DNA of 64,000 nucleotides from an uncultured Muribaculaceae bacterium (GTDB lineage: Bacteria > Bacteroidota > Bacteroidia > Bacteroidales > Muribaculaceae). Of this stretch, positions 25,341-32,934 are shown piece after piece (positions within the stretch are counted from its first letter, which is position 1; every line of letters begins with the position of its first letter). The stretch lies in NCBI GenBank assembly GCA_947628305.1, contig CANQZG010000018.1, forward strand, positions 1 to 64,000, in the 5' to 3' direction. The position numbers and the translations under genes were made by a program. Below the pieces are notes generated by a model that searched no databases, was not told where the DNA came from, and saw only the letters and a program-made list of their open reading frames with translations.

Positions 25341-27866
25341 ATGAAACACGTTATCTTTGCAACCCTATTGGCTGCATTTGCCGCCACAGGCCAGTTTGTC
25401 GCCACGGGTCAGGCTCTTGCCGTGGACAGTGTGCTCCCTGTCACAGGAGGTAGGCTTGCTCATGAAAAACCATTTTTGAATCCTACACCGCAACGTCTTG
25501 AGGAGTCTTCACCGGCGCGGTCGCTTGATGTGTCGCGCGGATTCAAGGTCGATGACCGCACCGGGAGACTGTATGACGCAGTCACGTTCCTGACGCCGTC
25601 ACCCCGTGGGGTTAGGGTCTCAATCGATTGTGGAGAAAAATATTCACGATATGGCATTCCGGCTGTCAAAGGTGCTTATTCCCTTCGCATTACGTCCAAG
25701 GGAATAGATATTTACGGTTATGATGAGGTCGGTGCGTTCTATGGATTGCAGACGCTTCGGCAGATTTTAAAGGATGCCGATAATGGAAAAATCCGATGTG
25801 TGAATGTGGCTGACTATCCATCGCTTCCGCGCCGTGGTTTGATTGAGGGGTTCTACGGGGAGCCGTGGAGCCACGATGTCAGGCTGTCGTTGATGGATTT
25901 CCTTGGGGCTAATAAGATGAACCTGTATGTCTACGGTCCTAAGGATGACCCTTATCATCGCACGCCTCACTGGCGTCATCCCTATCCCGATGATAAGGCC
26001 CGTGAAATCAAGGAACTTGTCGAAGCTGCCCGTCGCAACCGTGTCGATTTTGTATGGGCGGTGCATCCCGGGGGTGATATACGCTGGGACAAGGCTGATT
26101 ATGACAGCCTTGTCGCCAAGTTCGATATGATGTATGGCCTCGGTGTGAGGGCGTTTGCGGTCTTTTTTGACGATATAAGCGGCGAGGGGACCAACCCTGC
26201 CCGTCAGGTGGAATTCCTTAACAATCTGAACCGGGATTTCATCCATGCCAAGGGTGATGTCTCGGGACTTGTCCTTTGTCCCACCGAATACACCCGGGAA
26301 CGTTCGCGCAAAAGCAAGGTGGATGGCCTTGGGGTCTACGGTCAGTCACTCGACCCCGATATTCAGGTGATGTTCACCGGCGATGAGGTGTGCGCCGATT
26401 TCACTAAAGGGACACTTGATTTCTTTAAAGGCAAGACACGTCGTCCGGCGTTCTTCTGGTGGAACTATCCTGTGACGGATTATTGTCCCAATATCATCCT
26501 GCAAGGCCCCGTCTACGGTATGGACTCATCCGTGACGGCCGATGATGCCGTGGCGTTCGCGAGCAACCCGATGGAGCATGGCGAGGCATCCCGGCTCGCT
26601 TTGTACGGTGTCGCCGATTACGCATGGAATCCGTCGGCCTATAATGCCGTTGACAACTGGGAGCGTGCTCTCGTCGAGATGATGCCCGGGGCGTCTGACG
26701 CCTACCGCACGTTCGCGATACATTCGGGCGACACCGCCGACGGCGCACGTGCCGGATACCGTCGTGACGAGTCATGGGAGACGGAAATATTCCCTGTCGA
26801 TGATTATACTCCCGGGCAGTTTGACTCGCTCCGTGCTGAATTTGCCAAAGTAGCGCAAACCCCTGCCGTCATGGAGGCCAATGCCGGTGACGGCCGTTTG
26901 GTGAAGGAGCTTCGTCCCTGGCTTGTCGAGTTTGAAAAATTGGGGCGGCGCGGGCTTCGGACGCTCGACCTTATTAAAATGTACCCCTCGGCCACGGCTG
27001 CCGATTTCTGGAAAGCCTACGTGGCCAACATTATGACACCGCAGGAAAAGGCCGATTATCAGGCTCATGCGTCCGGCACAATGAAGTTGCAGCCATTCTA
27101 TGACAGGGCGATGAGGTCTCTCGCGTCCGGGTTCTATGCCCGTTGCCGTGGCACGCGTCCTGCATCCTGCCCGGTAACAATCGGCTCGTTTGAGAATGTC
27201 GGTAATCCCACGGGTGGCCGTCTGTCTGACGGAGACATGACGACACATTATGCATCGGTCAAACATCAGCGCAACGGAGACTGGCTCGGCCTCGACCTCG
27301 GCGAGGTGCGGCGGGTCGGAGCGATATCCATTGTGCAGGGTCGGGACGATAGTGACAAGGATATCTTCGCGAATGCAGTCCTGGAGGCATCGCTTGACGG
27401 AAAGACGTGGAGTCCCGTCGTGGAGACACCGTTTGTCAACGAACGGTACATCGCATGGCACGGGACACCGTTCGATGCCCGTATGGTGCGTCTGCGCCGT
27501 CTCGACGGCAAATATAAGAACTGGCTGCGGATAAGGGAGTTCCAGGTCAGTTCGGCTACGCCTGATGATATACCTGTCGTGGTTGATGACTCTGATTACG
27601 CCGGGTTGATTAGCGTTTTTGACGGCAATCCCGTGACGTGGTTCTCTCTTGCAGGAAAATCTGTCGATTTTGGACGGCGTTCCGGCGTTGAAAAGTTGAC
27701 GTTGCTGTTAGGGGACTCGCCTGTAGTTACAATCGAGCAGCTTGATGCCACCGGAAACGTGGTCGCCAAATCATTGACGACCGAGCCTTACACTGTCATC
27801 GACCTTGATGCACGTGCCAAGCGTGTGCGCCTGTCGGGCAAAGCCGACATTCACGAGATTTTTTAA
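25341..27866 (+). CDS. GH84 beta-N-acetylglucosaminidase with CBM32-like domain
   Basis: Secreted enzyme expected to remove terminal GlcNAc from glycans. The 841-residue protein has a signal peptide (to about residue 28), a GH84 N-terminal beta domain, and a catalytic barrel beginning RRGLIEGFYGEPWS (near residue 165). The Asp-Asp catalytic pair is in FFDDISGEG (about residues 276-277), as in BtGH84 and NagJ. A helical linker domain follows. Residues 620-740 look like a F5/8 type C (CBM32) domain with GRLSDGDMTTHYAS and WLGLDLGEVRRV. A C-terminal beta domain of about 100 residues ends the protein. It likely acts on mucin or other host glycans; substrate is inferred. Confidence 0.95.
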   Translation: MKHVIFATLLAAFAATGQFVATGQALAVDSVLPVTGGRLAHEKPFLNPTPQRLEESSPARSLDVSRGFKVDDRTGRLYDAVTFLTPSPRGVRVSIDCGEKYSRYGIPAVKGAYSLRITSKGIDIYGYDEVGAFYGLQTLRQILKDADNGKIRCVNVADYPSLPRRGLIEGFYGEPWSHDVRLSLMDFLGANKMNLYVYGPKDDPYHRTPHWRHPYPDDKAREIKELVEAARRNRVDFVWAVHPGGDIRWDKADYDSLVAKFDMMYGLGVRAFAVFFDDISGEGTNPARQVEFLNNLNRDFIHAKGDVSGLVLCPTEYTRERSRKSKVDGLGVYGQSLDPDIQVMFTGDEVCADFTKGTLDFFKGKTRRPAFFWWNYPVTDYCPNIILQGPVYGMDSSVTADDAVAFASNPMEHGEASRLALYGVADYAWNPSAYNAVDNWERALVEMMPGASDAYRTFAIHSGDTADGARAGYRRDESWETEIFPVDDYTPGQFDSLRAEFAKVAQTPAVMEANAGDGRLVKELRPWLVEFEKLGRRGLRTLDLIKMYPSATAADFWKAYVANIMTPQEKADYQAHASGTMKLQPFYDRAMRSLASGFYARCRGTRPASCPVTIGSFENVGNPTGGRLSDGDMTTHYASVKHQRNGDWLGLDLGEVRRVGAISIVQGRDDSDKDIFANAVLEASLDGKTWSPVVETPFVNERYIAWHGTPFDARMVRLRRLDGKYKNWLRIREFQVSSATPDDIPVVVDDSDYAGLISVFDGNPVTWFSLAGKSVDFGRRSGVEKLTLLLGDSPVVTIEQLDATGNVVAKSLTTEPYTVIDLDARAKRVRLSGKADIHEIF

Positions 27867-27883
27867 ACTTATCGATTTACCGT

Positions 27884-27918
27884 GGTGTTGTAATTTTAAA
27901 CTTTAAAATTACAACACC
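27884..27918. other. perfect 17-bp palindrome abutting the ATG of the next gene
   Basis: Positions 27884-27900 and 27902-27918 are perfectly complementary around one base. It begins 17 bp after the GH84 stop and ends at the base before the ATG at 27919. It may be a terminator of GH84, a translation-blocking hairpin or operator for the next gene, or two joined ends (GGTGTTGTAA...) of an A/B-type element. Confidence 0.75.
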
Positions 27919-28239
27919 ATGCATTTGAAGATAGGAACGACCCCGTTGCGGGTGAAATATCGGGACGAGGAACTGCGGTTCATCATTGACGAGATGATTG
28001 ACGGCGTCCCGGAGACCATAGGTTTCAAGGACTTGTGTTATAAAATCATAGAGAAAGCCAAGGATGAGGGACAGCTTGATGCACCGGCCGATGCGTCCTA
28101 CCAGTGGCTGGAGCTTGACCGTCGGGATGTTATGCGTGTGAACCGCATCCTGTGGGAGGAAATCAACGCCGGCGCGCTCGTCTTTGACTTTGACACGACT
28201 CACTACGACTCCCCCGACACCTATTTCATGCGTCCGTGA
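27919..28239 (+). CDS. small conserved-looking cytoplasmic protein, function unknown
   Basis: I do not recognise the family. The 106-residue protein is soluble, acidic and mixed alpha/beta, with no signal peptide, cysteine cluster or membrane segment. Coding is supported by codon use like its neighbours. The start codon directly follows the palindrome at 27884-27918, which must affect its expression if it is transcribed from upstream. It ends shortly before a run of repeat elements (28242-28456). Confidence 0.75.
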   Translation: MHLKIGTTPLRVKYRDEELRFIIDEMIDGVPETIGFKDLCYKIIEKAKDEGQLDAPADASYQWLELDRRDVMRVNRILWEEINAGALVFDFDTTHYDSPDTYFMRP

Positions 28240-28241
28240 CG

Positions 28242-28300
28242 TGGTGTTACAAAATCCACTAAAATCGTAGGGACGGGGCGTGTCCCCGTCCGATAGGAGC
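28242..28300. repeat. family A-related remnant
   Basis: It contains GGTGTTACAAAA, then AAATCGTAGGGACGGGG, a hairpin GGACGGGG-cgtgt-CCCCGTCC. It shares the A family's end and CGTAGGGACG core but lacks the second core arm. The full B2 element follows at 28330. Confidence 0.5.
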
Positions 28301-28329
28301 GATTGATTTAAAGCGATTTGTGATAGGCG

Positions 28330-28456
28330 GAGGGTGTTGCAAAACCGGGTAGCACCGCATGTCGGGAATTATCGTTGACTCTCAACGTATTGCGGTGCGG
28401 CCATGGCCGTACCCTACCTGATTTCGACCGATTTTAGGGAATTTTGCAACACCCTC
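28330..28456. repeat. family B element, copy B2 (127 bp, both ends intact)
   Basis: Perfect 15-bp terminal inverted repeats GAGGGTGTTGCAAAA / TTTTGCAACACCCTC at 28330-28344 and 28442-28456. Inside are the CCGGGTAGCACCGC and GTGCGGCCATGGCCGTAC segments shared with B1 and B3. It lies just upstream of the lptE promoter. Confidence 0.85.
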
Positions 28457-28499
28457 TCTAAAAAACAATGTTGTGTCCCGTTGATTGCGAGAAAAATTG

Positions 28500-28507
28500 T
28501 AACTTTG
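28500..28507 (+). promoter_or_regulatory. -7 promoter box of lptE
   Basis: TAACTTTG. With transcription starting near 28514, an ATG at 28514 would be leaderless, favouring the ATG at 28526. Confidence 0.7.
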
Positions 28508-28525
28508 CAATCAATGAGACACAAT

Positions 28526-29041
28526 ATGTATATAAAAAGCCTCCTCATGGCAGTGTGCATCCTTGCGATGATACCGCTTGCGGGTTGTCGCATAAGCTAC
28601 AAGCTGAATGGGGCGGCGATTGACTATAACGTCTATAAGACGATACATGTAAGCAATTTCCCGATTCGTGCCGCATTGGTGTATCCCCCATTGCAGCAGA
28701 CATTTGAGAATGAATTGCTCGACTATATAACCCGCAATACGCGTCTGCGCACTACCGACGGGGCATCCGACCTCCAGCTTGAAGGGGAAATCACGGGTTA
28801 CTCGCTCTCGCCGCAGGCTGTCACCGAGAACGCTTACGCATCCAAGACGCGTCTGACGATTCAGGTCAGGGTGAAGTATATTGACAACCGCGCCGAAGGA
28901 AAGGATATAGACCAGACTTTCAGTGCCTACCGTGACTTTGACAGTTCCGAGATGCTCACCGACGTGCAGGATGAACTCTGTATGCAGATTTCAAAGGAAC
29001 TTGTCGAACTGATATTTAACGCAACCTTAGGGGATTGGTAG
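28526..29041 (+). CDS. lptE: LPS-assembly lipoprotein LptE-like
   Basis: Outer-membrane lipoprotein thought to plug the LptD LPS translocon. The 171-residue protein has a lipoprotein signal peptide ending LAGC, then RISYKLNGAAIDY, which is typical of Bacteroidetes LptE-like proteins. They combine an alpha/beta fold with low similarity to E. coli LptE. The start at 28526 is preferred over 28514 because of the promoter box at 28500-28507. The following TPR-type gene and secG form the usual Bacteroidales gene order. Confidence 0.85.
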   Translation: MYIKSLLMAVCILAMIPLAGCRISYKLNGAAIDYNVYKTIHVSNFPIRAALVYPPLQQTFENELLDYITRNTRLRTTDGASDLQLEGEITGYSLSPQAVTENAYASKTRLTIQVRVKYIDNRAEGKDIDQTFSAYRDFDSSEMLTDVQDELCMQISKELVELIFNATLGDW

Positions 29042-29043
29042 TA

Positions 29044-29070
29044 AGAGTATGTTAAATCCAAACAAACTCT
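29044..29070. repeat. 27-bp miniature C-type inverted repeat
   Basis: AGAGTATGTT and AAACAAACTCT flank 6 nt. It differs from 17750-17776 at three or four positions only. It lies 3 bp after the lptE stop. Confidence 0.6.
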
Positions 29071-29096
29071 AAATCCCGCCAAGAAATCATTTCGCC

Positions 29097-29945
29097 ATGG
29101 ACAACGCGTCATCATTAGACTGGTTTGTGAGTGCGCTTCGGGACAGTGACACGCCCGTAGCACCATCGGTTGTCGAGGAACTTGCCGATGAATATCCGTT
29201 TTTCACGTTGCCGGCGATGCTTCTGTTGAAGCGTGAGGGTGGCCGTCTTGACCCGCAGTTGCGGCAGCGGCTTAACGCGATGCTTGCACTGAACGCCCCC
29301 GACCCTGACACGCTTTTCCGTCTTGTCGATTGCGAGAGCGAGCGGTGGGCGTCATTCTATCCATCGGATGAGGAACCGCGTAAACTCACGACTGATGACG
29401 CGATAACCACCTTCCTTGAAAACTACGGCCATTCCACCCCCGAGGAGGATGCGTTGCTTGAACGGTTGATTTTTAATCCGACACCCGATTATGCCACGTT
29501 GCTCGCACAGGAGGTCGAGAATACGCCTGTTCCGTCCGCTGATACTGATGCCCCCGGTTCGCAGGATGCACTGATTAACGCGTTTATCGCCAAGGGACTG
29601 GACGCAACCGGCGAGGTAGACGTGCCGGAATCATCAATGCCTGTTGTAACGGATGACGATGTAAGGAATGTCACCGGAACCCCGCTCCCGCCGCCCTATA
29701 TCCCCAAGGCGAAGAAAACCGTTGTCGCGCAGCCACGCGTGGCAACGCAATCACGAGGGGATATTCCCAAGAGTTCTTTGTTGAGCGAAAGTCTTGCCAA
29801 AATCTATATAAAACAGCGTCGTTATGACAAGGCATACGAAATAATTCACTCGCTAAGTTTGAATTTTCCCGAAAAAAGTATTTACTTTGCAGACCAATTG
29901 CGTTTCCTAAGGAAACTGTTATTAAACCAACAATATAAACAGTAA
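29097..29945 (+). CDS. TPR-like cytoplasmic protein between lptE and secG
   Basis: The 282-residue protein is conserved in this position in Bacteroidales but has no assigned function that I know. It is acidic. The N-terminal half is helical with DYATLLAQEVEN; the middle (about 150-220) is a low-complexity Pro/Thr/Val linker; the C-terminal ~45 residues (SLAKIYIKQRRYDKAYEII...FPEKSIYFADQ) form a TPR-like helix pair. There is no signal peptide. It is 3 bp upstream of secG. Confidence 0.85.
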   Translation: MDNASSLDWFVSALRDSDTPVAPSVVEELADEYPFFTLPAMLLLKREGGRLDPQLRQRLNAMLALNAPDPDTLFRLVDCESERWASFYPSDEEPRKLTTDDAITTFLENYGHSTPEEDALLERLIFNPTPDYATLLAQEVENTPVPSADTDAPGSQDALINAFIAKGLDATGEVDVPESSMPVVTDDDVRNVTGTPLPPPYIPKAKKTVVAQPRVATQSRGDIPKSSLLSESLAKIYIKQRRYDKAYEIIHSLSLNFPEKSIYFADQLRFLRKLLLNQQYKQ

Positions 29946-29948
29946 AAG

Positions 29949-30320
29949 ATGTATCCATTATTAATCGTATTGACGATTCTTGCAGCTGTGTTGCTCATAG
30001 GTGTGGTCCTTATCCAGAAATCAAAGGGCGGAGGTCTCTCCTCATCGTTTGCAGGGTCTAATCAGGTGCTCGGCGTGCGTCGCACCAACAGCTTCATCGA
30101 GAAGCTGACTTGGTCGTTGGCCGGAGCGATATGTGTCCTTGCAATCCTGTCGACATTCTTCATGCCCCGCGCCATTGTGAACAAGGCCCGTGTCGCATCT
30201 CCCGCCCCTGTTGAACAGACCCAGGGTGGCAACTTTGACACCAAGGCCCCGGCCGCGACACCCGCGCCCGCTGCTCAGCCGGCCGCCCCTGTTGCCCCTG
30301 CTGCCCCTGAATCTAAATAA
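29949..30320 (+). CDS. secG: preprotein translocase subunit SecG
   Basis: Small subunit of the SecYEG protein-export channel. The 123-residue protein has two membrane helices (about residues 3-22 and 55-72) separated by the conserved loop QKSKGGGLSSSFAGSNQVLG. A long Ala/Pro-rich tail (AAPVAPAAPE type) after residue 90 is common in Bacteroidetes SecG. A terminator follows at 30350. Confidence 0.95.
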   Translation: MYPLLIVLTILAAVLLIGVVLIQKSKGGGLSSSFAGSNQVLGVRRTNSFIEKLTWSLAGAICVLAILSTFFMPRAIVNKARVASPAPVEQTQGGNFDTKAPAATPAPAAQPAAPVAPAAPESK

Positions 30321-30349
30321 GGGTAGATTTTAAGCGATAGAACATATAC

Positions 30350-30392
30350 GACCGCACTGTCAACGCTATCGGCGTTTGACGGTGCGGTCTTT
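30350..30392 (+). terminator. secG terminator
   Basis: The outer stem GACCGCAC / GTGCGGTC and inner TGTCAA / TTGAC pairs make a long hairpin between 30350 and 30389, followed by TTTGG. It lies 30 bp past the secG stop. Confidence 0.75.
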
Positions 30393-30411
30393 GGTGCATG
30401 ATGGTGGCGAA

Positions 30412-30600
30412 GGGGTTGCAAAACTACTATTGGATTGAATTCAGGTAGGAGGCTGTTGTAAAATTAAGACTTAATGAGAAATCGTAGGGACGCGCCAACG
30501 TGCGCGTCTGTTATTGTAGATGATTGATAATTTATTGCTTTGAGGACGCGCACGTTGGCGCGTCCCTACGATGTTGATTATGCAAGTTTTGCAACGCCCA
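30412..30600. repeat. family A element A1 beside a family B remnant
   Basis: 30412-30449 matches the left part of B3 (TTGCAAAA, then a CAGGTAGG word). Element A1 follows (30451-30600). Its core is a perfect 28-bp inverted repeat at 30481-30508 and 30545-30572 around CGTAGGGACGCGCC, with a TGTTGTAAAA left end and a TTTTGCAACGCC right end. Confidence 0.8.
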
Positions 30601-30643
30601 ACTTGGCGACCTGAATACACTTTGGAACGGCGCATTAAATGAA

Positions 30644-30675
30644 ACCGTGGCGCGGAATCAATTCTGCGCCACGGT
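30644..30675. terminator. GC-rich hairpin downstream of susD
   Basis: The 15-bp stem ACCGTGGCGCGGAAT with one mismatch and a 2-nt loop is followed on the plus strand by CATTCGGGATTTT and on the minus strand by TTCATTT. It may terminate the susC-susD transcript, although it is 210 bp from the susD stop. Confidence 0.5.
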
Positions 30676-30730
30676 CATTCGGGATTTTATTAATGGATAT
30701 TTATAGATTGCCTATTGGATGCTGTTTCTT

Positions 30731-30808
30731 GAGTTTAGAGTTAATGGTTTAAAGTTTAAAGATGATTCCTAAACGGTAAACGATAAACTTTAAACTATAA
30801 CTAAACTC
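30731..30808. repeat. imperfect inverted repeat (about 25-28 bp arms)
   Basis: 30731-30758 and 30784-30808 are near complements (GAGTTTAG...GTTTAAAGTTTA). It is AT-rich and unlike families A to C. Role unknown; with the hairpin above it fills the secG-susD gap. No gene was seen in 30393-30884. Confidence 0.55.
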
Positions 30809-30884
30809 TAAAAATGTGTTTTCCAGTGCCACGGCCCGGGGTCAATGAAAGTGAGGAGAGAGGGAGTACGGAAGTGATGGGTTG

Positions 30885-32921
30885 TTAGCTTCCGCGAAGT
30901 TCGTCGGCTACAGCGTCCTCCCAGTTGTCCCACATCTGTACCGATGCGTCGTAGCCGTCATAGCCGTAGTTCTGCATCAACTTCTCCTTGTTGTTGGCGG
31001 TGATTGTACCGTTGGGCACGGGCCAGAACAGGTTGCGCTTGTTGAGCTTGAAATTGAACGCACGGTTGTTGGAATAAGTGTGCTCGACATCTGTACGGTT
31101 ATAGATATTGTAGTGGATACAACGCTGATACCAGTAGCTGCCGCCTGTGCGGTCGGTGCCTTCCTGTTTGTTCCAGGTGTTGAGGTCATAGGTGTTGCCC
31201 CATTCATCGGGACGGCCGCTGCGGGCGAGACACCAGGAGATACGGGTCAGTTCGGGTTGACGCCATTCTTCGAAGAACAACTCGCGGGCACGTTCGTCGC
31301 AGATGTCGCCGATAGTCGCTGTCGAGAGCATCTTGGCGGCATTGGCGCGGCGGCGCACTATGTTGAGGTCCTGTGCGGCCTCTCCGGCGCGACCTTGGTA
31401 GAATTTGGCCTCGGCGCGGAGCAGGTAGGTCTCGGCGAGACGGAACAGATAGAGGTTGCCGTTAGTGCCTTTGGATACACCGTTGAATTGTGTCGCACCG
31501 GGGTTTTGTTCGGCCTCTGCATCAAGGAAATAATTCTTATAGAGCATGAACGGATACCATGAGCGGATAGTGTCGGAACAGAGAAGGTCGCCTTTCTTAA
31601 CTAAGTATTCACCGGGTTTGTCGGGGTTGGGGACATCTTTGGGGGCATACAGCGTGAGGTTCTCGCCGTAGTGCTTGGATGCGGGGTTGTTGTATTTCAA
31701 ATCCTCCATTTCAATCCAGTTGCCCATCGAACGGTTGTGACGCAGGTCCTGATAATCGACAGTCCCATCGTATGACCACATTCCCTTGTTGAACCACCAT
31801 GATGTTCGGAATGTGCCGATGCCACGGCCGATTGTACGCACCCAGTCGAGCTGCGCGTTGTAATTCCCGTTGTTACGGGCGTAGTTTTGCACGGGAGTCC
31901 CCGCCGAGTTGGACGGGTCCTTGATGGAACCGCTGTTCCAGAACGGGCCTGTGGCACGCATCACTTTCCATCCGCCGAAGTTCTGGTCATTGAAGTTAAG
32001 AATCGGCATAATCATCTCGGTGTTGGCCGAGTTGACGACATTCTCACCGCGGAAAAGGTCCCACATCACATTGCGCTGTACATTCCAGGTCTTGGGTTCG
32101 CCGGCCTTTATGTCCTGGCCGAACGGGGCTTGCATCAGTGCGAGTCCGTGGTTGTTTATAAGGTCGGTGGCCATATCCTCGGCTTTCTTGTATTCGCCGA
32201 TTGCGAGGTAACACTTGATGAGCAGTTGCATACATGCCTCCTGGTTCACCATGCCCACCATCTCGAGGTCTTTCTTGGCGGGTACATGCTGGACTGCGAA
32301 CTCAAGGTCATGGACGAGCATTTTGAAAATCGCGTCCATCGATGACGAGCGGTAGTTCTGCTTGGGCACGGAGATGATTTTGGTAATCAACGGGAGATTG
32401 CCGAAAAGCAGTGACATGTGATAGTAACGGATGGCGCGGTGGAAATAGGCACGTCCCTTGTAGGCGTCGCGGGTCTTGTCATCGAGACCTTCAACGGCAT
32501 CGATATAGTTGAGGACGGTGTTGGCATACTTGATGCCGTTCCACTCCTCGTCATAGATTTTCATCATGTAGTTGCCGTCGCCCCCGCCGTTCATGCCCGA
32601 TGTAGGGGTGAGGCGCGAATCCCAATCGTCGAGGAATCCTGTGCCGGCATCACTTTTCCCGTATGTGCCAAGGTCTGTCATGAGATAGACCGAACTCATC
32701 GCGATGTTGTTGGTGTTTTGGTCCATGATGACCAGGTACTGCAGGTGACGGTCGCAGATAGCGAGCGCAGCGCGTAGGCCCGACTCTGTCGAATAAGTGG
32801 CCTTCGGCTCATAGAATGACAGAGGGTCTTGCTCAAGGAATGAGTCGCTACACCCTGTGAAGACCGACGCGATAGAAAGGAGCGCGGTCCCTTTTATGAT
32901 GTTTTTTATGTAAGTTTTCAT
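30885..32921 (-). CDS. SusD/RagB-family glycan-binding lipoprotein
   Basis: Surface lipoprotein that captures glycans and forms a lid on the partner SusC barrel. The 678-residue protein has a lipobox FTGC after the signal peptide, then SDSFLEQDPLSFYEP, the usual SusD N-terminus. TPR-like helices with AYKGRAYFHRAIRYY and LLRAEAKFYQGR follow, and the C-terminal SusD lobe ends in LFWPVPNGTITAN. It is longer than B. theta SusD (about 550 aa), as in RagB-like groups with inserted loops. It lies 13 bp downstream of susC. Confidence 0.94.
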   Translation of the reverse strand: MKTYIKNIIKGTALLSIASVFTGCSDSFLEQDPLSFYEPKATYSTESGLRAALAICDRHLQYLVIMDQNTNNIAMSSVYLMTDLGTYGKSDAGTGFLDDWDSRLTPTSGMNGGGDGNYMMKIYDEEWNGIKYANTVLNYIDAVEGLDDKTRDAYKGRAYFHRAIRYYHMSLLFGNLPLITKIISVPKQNYRSSSMDAIFKMLVHDLEFAVQHVPAKKDLEMVGMVNQEACMQLLIKCYLAIGEYKKAEDMATDLINNHGLALMQAPFGQDIKAGEPKTWNVQRNVMWDLFRGENVVNSANTEMIMPILNFNDQNFGGWKVMRATGPFWNSGSIKDPSNSAGTPVQNYARNNGNYNAQLDWVRTIGRGIGTFRTSWWFNKGMWSYDGTVDYQDLRHNRSMGNWIEMEDLKYNNPASKHYGENLTLYAPKDVPNPDKPGEYLVKKGDLLCSDTIRSWYPFMLYKNYFLDAEAEQNPGATQFNGVSKGTNGNLYLFRLAETYLLRAEAKFYQGRAGEAAQDLNIVRRRANAAKMLSTATIGDICDERARELFFEEWRQPELTRISWCLARSGRPDEWGNTYDLNTWNKQEGTDRTGGSYWYQRCIHYNIYNRTDVEHTYSNNRAFNFKLNKRNLFWPVPNGTITANNKEKLMQNYGYDGYDASVQMWDNWEDAVADELRGS

Positions 32922-32934
32922 TAGTCAGGGTTGA

